The notes under the pieces are model-generated. The model was not told where the DNA came from. It saw only the letters and a program-made list of their open reading frames with translations, and did not search any database. Of a stretch of 38,341 bases of DNA, positions 36,588 through 38,341 are shown in pieces; position 1 is the stretch's first letter; every line of letters starts with the position of its first letter. The position numbers and the translations under genes were made by a program. Origin of the DNA: Verrucomicrobiota bacterium (GTDB lineage Bacteria > Verrucomicrobiota > Kiritimatiellia > CAIKKV01 > CAITUY01); the NCBI GenBank assembly GCA_011391785.1, contig JAABPW010000339.1, positions 1 to 38,341 of the forward strand. The letters run 5' to 3'.

Positions 36588-37355
36588 GGTGACGGCCTTG
36601 AGCCACTTCTGCTCCAGGGTCTCCAGGGAGGGGATGTCCCGTGGAAAGGCGGTGGCGAGTGCGGTTTCGACCGGCTTGCCATCCCGCAGGGTGCGGCAGA
36701 ATTTCCCGAAGGATTCTCCGCCGCAGGTTTTGATGAGAAATCCCACCACGCTGGCGCTCTGGGCGTAGAAGAGACCAACGCGGGTACGATCCGCCTCCCG
36801 GCGGATATCCATGGTCATCAGGTCCTTCAGGGAGAACCGTTGCCCGGAAGAGGGCATGGCGGGAATGGATTTGCGGTCGGATTCTTCCCACTGGGCGAAG
36901 CCCTCGGTGAGCCAGAGGGGGATGTTCTCCTCCCCGATGAAGTCGGCGAGGATCAGGTGCGACATCTCATGGGGAAGCAAGGCGGAGAGGAATCCCTCGC
37001 CACTCTGCTTGTAGCTGGCGATTTCATGCTTTTTGGCGTTGGCCCGGCCGGCGGCCCAGCTGGGAGCGTTACAGGCGGTGGCGAAGGCCGCGGCGGTTGG
37101 ATAGATCATGATTTTGACCCGCTTGTCCCACAGCCAGAAATTCTGATAGCGCGTATAGCCGAGATCCGCCGCAATGGTGGAGTAATAGGATTCAGCCCGT
37201 TCCGAAACCGCCTTGGCAAGGGTCTCGTCTCCCGTGTGCATGACAATAAAATGGGTGGATGCCGTTTTCTGCCAGACAACCTCCTCCGCCGCCCTCAGCA
37301 GGGGCGCCAGGACCGTCATTCCGGCCAGAACCAACAGGATGTTTCGATGTGGCAT
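36570..37355 (-). CDS. Secreted gluzincin metallopeptidase (peptidase MA-like)
   Basis: Signal peptide; HEMSH (HExxH) in LLPHEMSHLILADFIGEENIPLWLTEGFAQWEE. Confidence 0.8.
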   Translation of the reverse strand: MPHRNILLVLAGMTVLAPLLRAAEEVVWQKTASTHFIVMHTGDETLAKAVSERAESYYSTIAADLGYTRYQNFWLWDKRVKIMIYPTAAAFATACNAPSWAAGRANAKKHEIASYKQSGEGFLSALLPHEMSHLILADFIGEENIPLWLTEGFAQWEESDRKSIPAMPSSGQRFSLKDLMTMDIRREADRTRVGLFYAQSASVVGFLIKTCGGESFGKFCRTLRDGKPVETALATAFPRDIPSLETLEQKWLKAVTLPPKK

Positions 37356-37521
37356 AGGTTGCCCTTAGCGGGAGTATTCACCCTTTAATGGCTTCGCGAA
37401 CTGAAAAATACTTTACCTGCTGTCATCTTGTCAATGGGAGGGGGCTTGATTGCCCTTGTTTTCTCAATCCGCCTGTGAGACATTTTTTGAACCTGCCCGA
37501 TTCGTGAACTTTTTTCCGCTT

Positions 37522-37537
37522 ATGCCGCCGGCGGCAT
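37522..37537. repeat. Perfect 16-bp GC-rich palindrome atgccgccggcggcat
   Basis: Direct reading; about 35 bp upstream of ATG 37573. Confidence 0.7.
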
Positions 37538-37572
37538 GTGAATCATTAACCAGGAATACGGAGACAATAACC

Positions 37573-38341
37573 ATGACTCGTTTATTCAGTTCGAAAAAAA
37601 TCGGGATCTCTCTTGCGGCCTTGGCAACCAGCCTCCTGCTCGTCGCGGCGCCAAGTTCGGGTGCCGCCAGCGAGGATGCGGCTGCTGCGAAAAAACAACT
37701 GCTCGAAATGACCGGGGGACGCCGCGTGAAGGTTGTGTGGGGGCAGCAGGCCAAGAACAACCGGGCCGTCTACAAGTACTTTGACACCAAGGAGGGGGTT
37801 ATTCGTGAATTGCCCTTTGACACGAGATCGGGAGATGTAGTCTTTGGTCAGATCTGGCTGACGCCGAATGGCCGCCGGGTGGTTGCGCTGACAGTCAAGC
37901 CGGATGGGGAGCGCACCCTGGTGATGTATGACACGGAGTCGAAGAAGGTCACAAAGCTTGCCGATGGTCCCGACTGCTATCCGGTTGCGATCTGGAATGA
38001 TCCCAAGACCAAAATCGACTGGGTCTACGTCAACGACTGTGCCGCAGAGGGGCCCCGGAAGCGGGGGTGGGATGCCGGGCGCGATAAGCTCTACAGGTTC
38101 CCGCTCGATAAGCCTGAGGCGCGGGAACTTTTCTGGGATCGTACCACCAGCCATGAATTCCTGTCGTTTTCGGCTGATGGCACGCACGCCTGTTTCGCTC
38201 CGGTATTCAGTAATATCGGCGACATGACCTACGCCTTTGACGCCGCCGGGAAGGTTGACCAGGACAATTCCAAGTTCAAGACCGCCGGGCACGGTTGCTT
38301 TTCCGGGATGATCGCTGACAACTCCTACCGCCTGTTTCATT
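37573..38341 (+). CDS. Secreted beta-propeller (WD40-like) protein, 3' end beyond window
   Basis: Own translation: MTRLFSSKKIGISLAALATSLLLVAAPSSGAASEDAAAAKKQLLEMTGGRRVKVVWGQQ...; open to the window end, absent from the ORF track; TolB/WD40-like strands (IWLTPNGRRVVALTVKPDGERTLVMYDTESKK). Confidence 0.65.
   Translation, partial: MTRLFSSKKIGISLAALATSLLLVAAPSSGAASEDAAAAKKQLLEMTGGRRVKVVWGQQAKNNRAVYKYFDTKEGVIRELPFDTRSGDVVFGQIWLTPNGRRVVALTVKPDGERTLVMYDTESKKVTKLADGPDCYPVAIWNDPKTKIDWVYVNDCAAEGPRKRGWDAGRDKLYRFPLDKPEARELFWDRTTSHEFLSFSADGTHACFAPVFSNIGDMTYAFDAAGKVDQDNSKFKTAGHGCFSGMIADNSYRLFH

Overview
The window is a chromosomal segment of about 60% GC, probably from a PVC-type bacterium (Kiritimatiellota/Lentisphaerota-like; this taxonomy is a guess from gene content). 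Much of it is housekeeping: purN, hisG, a B12-dependent RNR (nrdJ), der, pgsA and a corrinoid-activator-like ASKHA protein. The accessory highlight is 1-11262. There, a minus-strand run of nine closely spaced genes (tolC-like, macA-like, macB-type ATPase, macB-type permease, HEAT/YbjN-like protein, PqqD-like RRE, radical SAM/SPASM enzyme, a 58-59 aa Cys-containing peptide, HprK-like kinase) looks like an uncharacterised RiPP biosynthesis and export locus. It converges, with a 47-bp 3' overlap, on a plus-strand set: C25 (gingipain-like) peptidase, PF14907-type nucleotidyltransferase, secreted protein, S26/SipW-like peptidase. The precursor has a lasso-leader-like YxxPxI motif, three Cys and a C-terminal Ser, and sits next to an HprK-like kinase. 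Lasso peptide kinases of this family phosphorylate a C-terminal Ser, but no lasso cyclase is visible here. Other observations: a REPIN-like inverted repeat inside the 3' end of the nucleotidyltransferase gene; a 24-bp in-frame tandem duplication in the same gene; a 29-aa bS22/AURKAIP1-COX24-like ORF missing from the ORF track; NrdR-box-like palindromes upstream of nrdJ; an HPr-like protein translationally coupled to a hybrid histidine kinase; and an FN3 lipoprotein / PP2C / tandem-double-kinase-PEGA signalling module. No tRNA, rRNA, CRISPR array or transposase was recognised. All family calls come from reading motifs, not from database searches.
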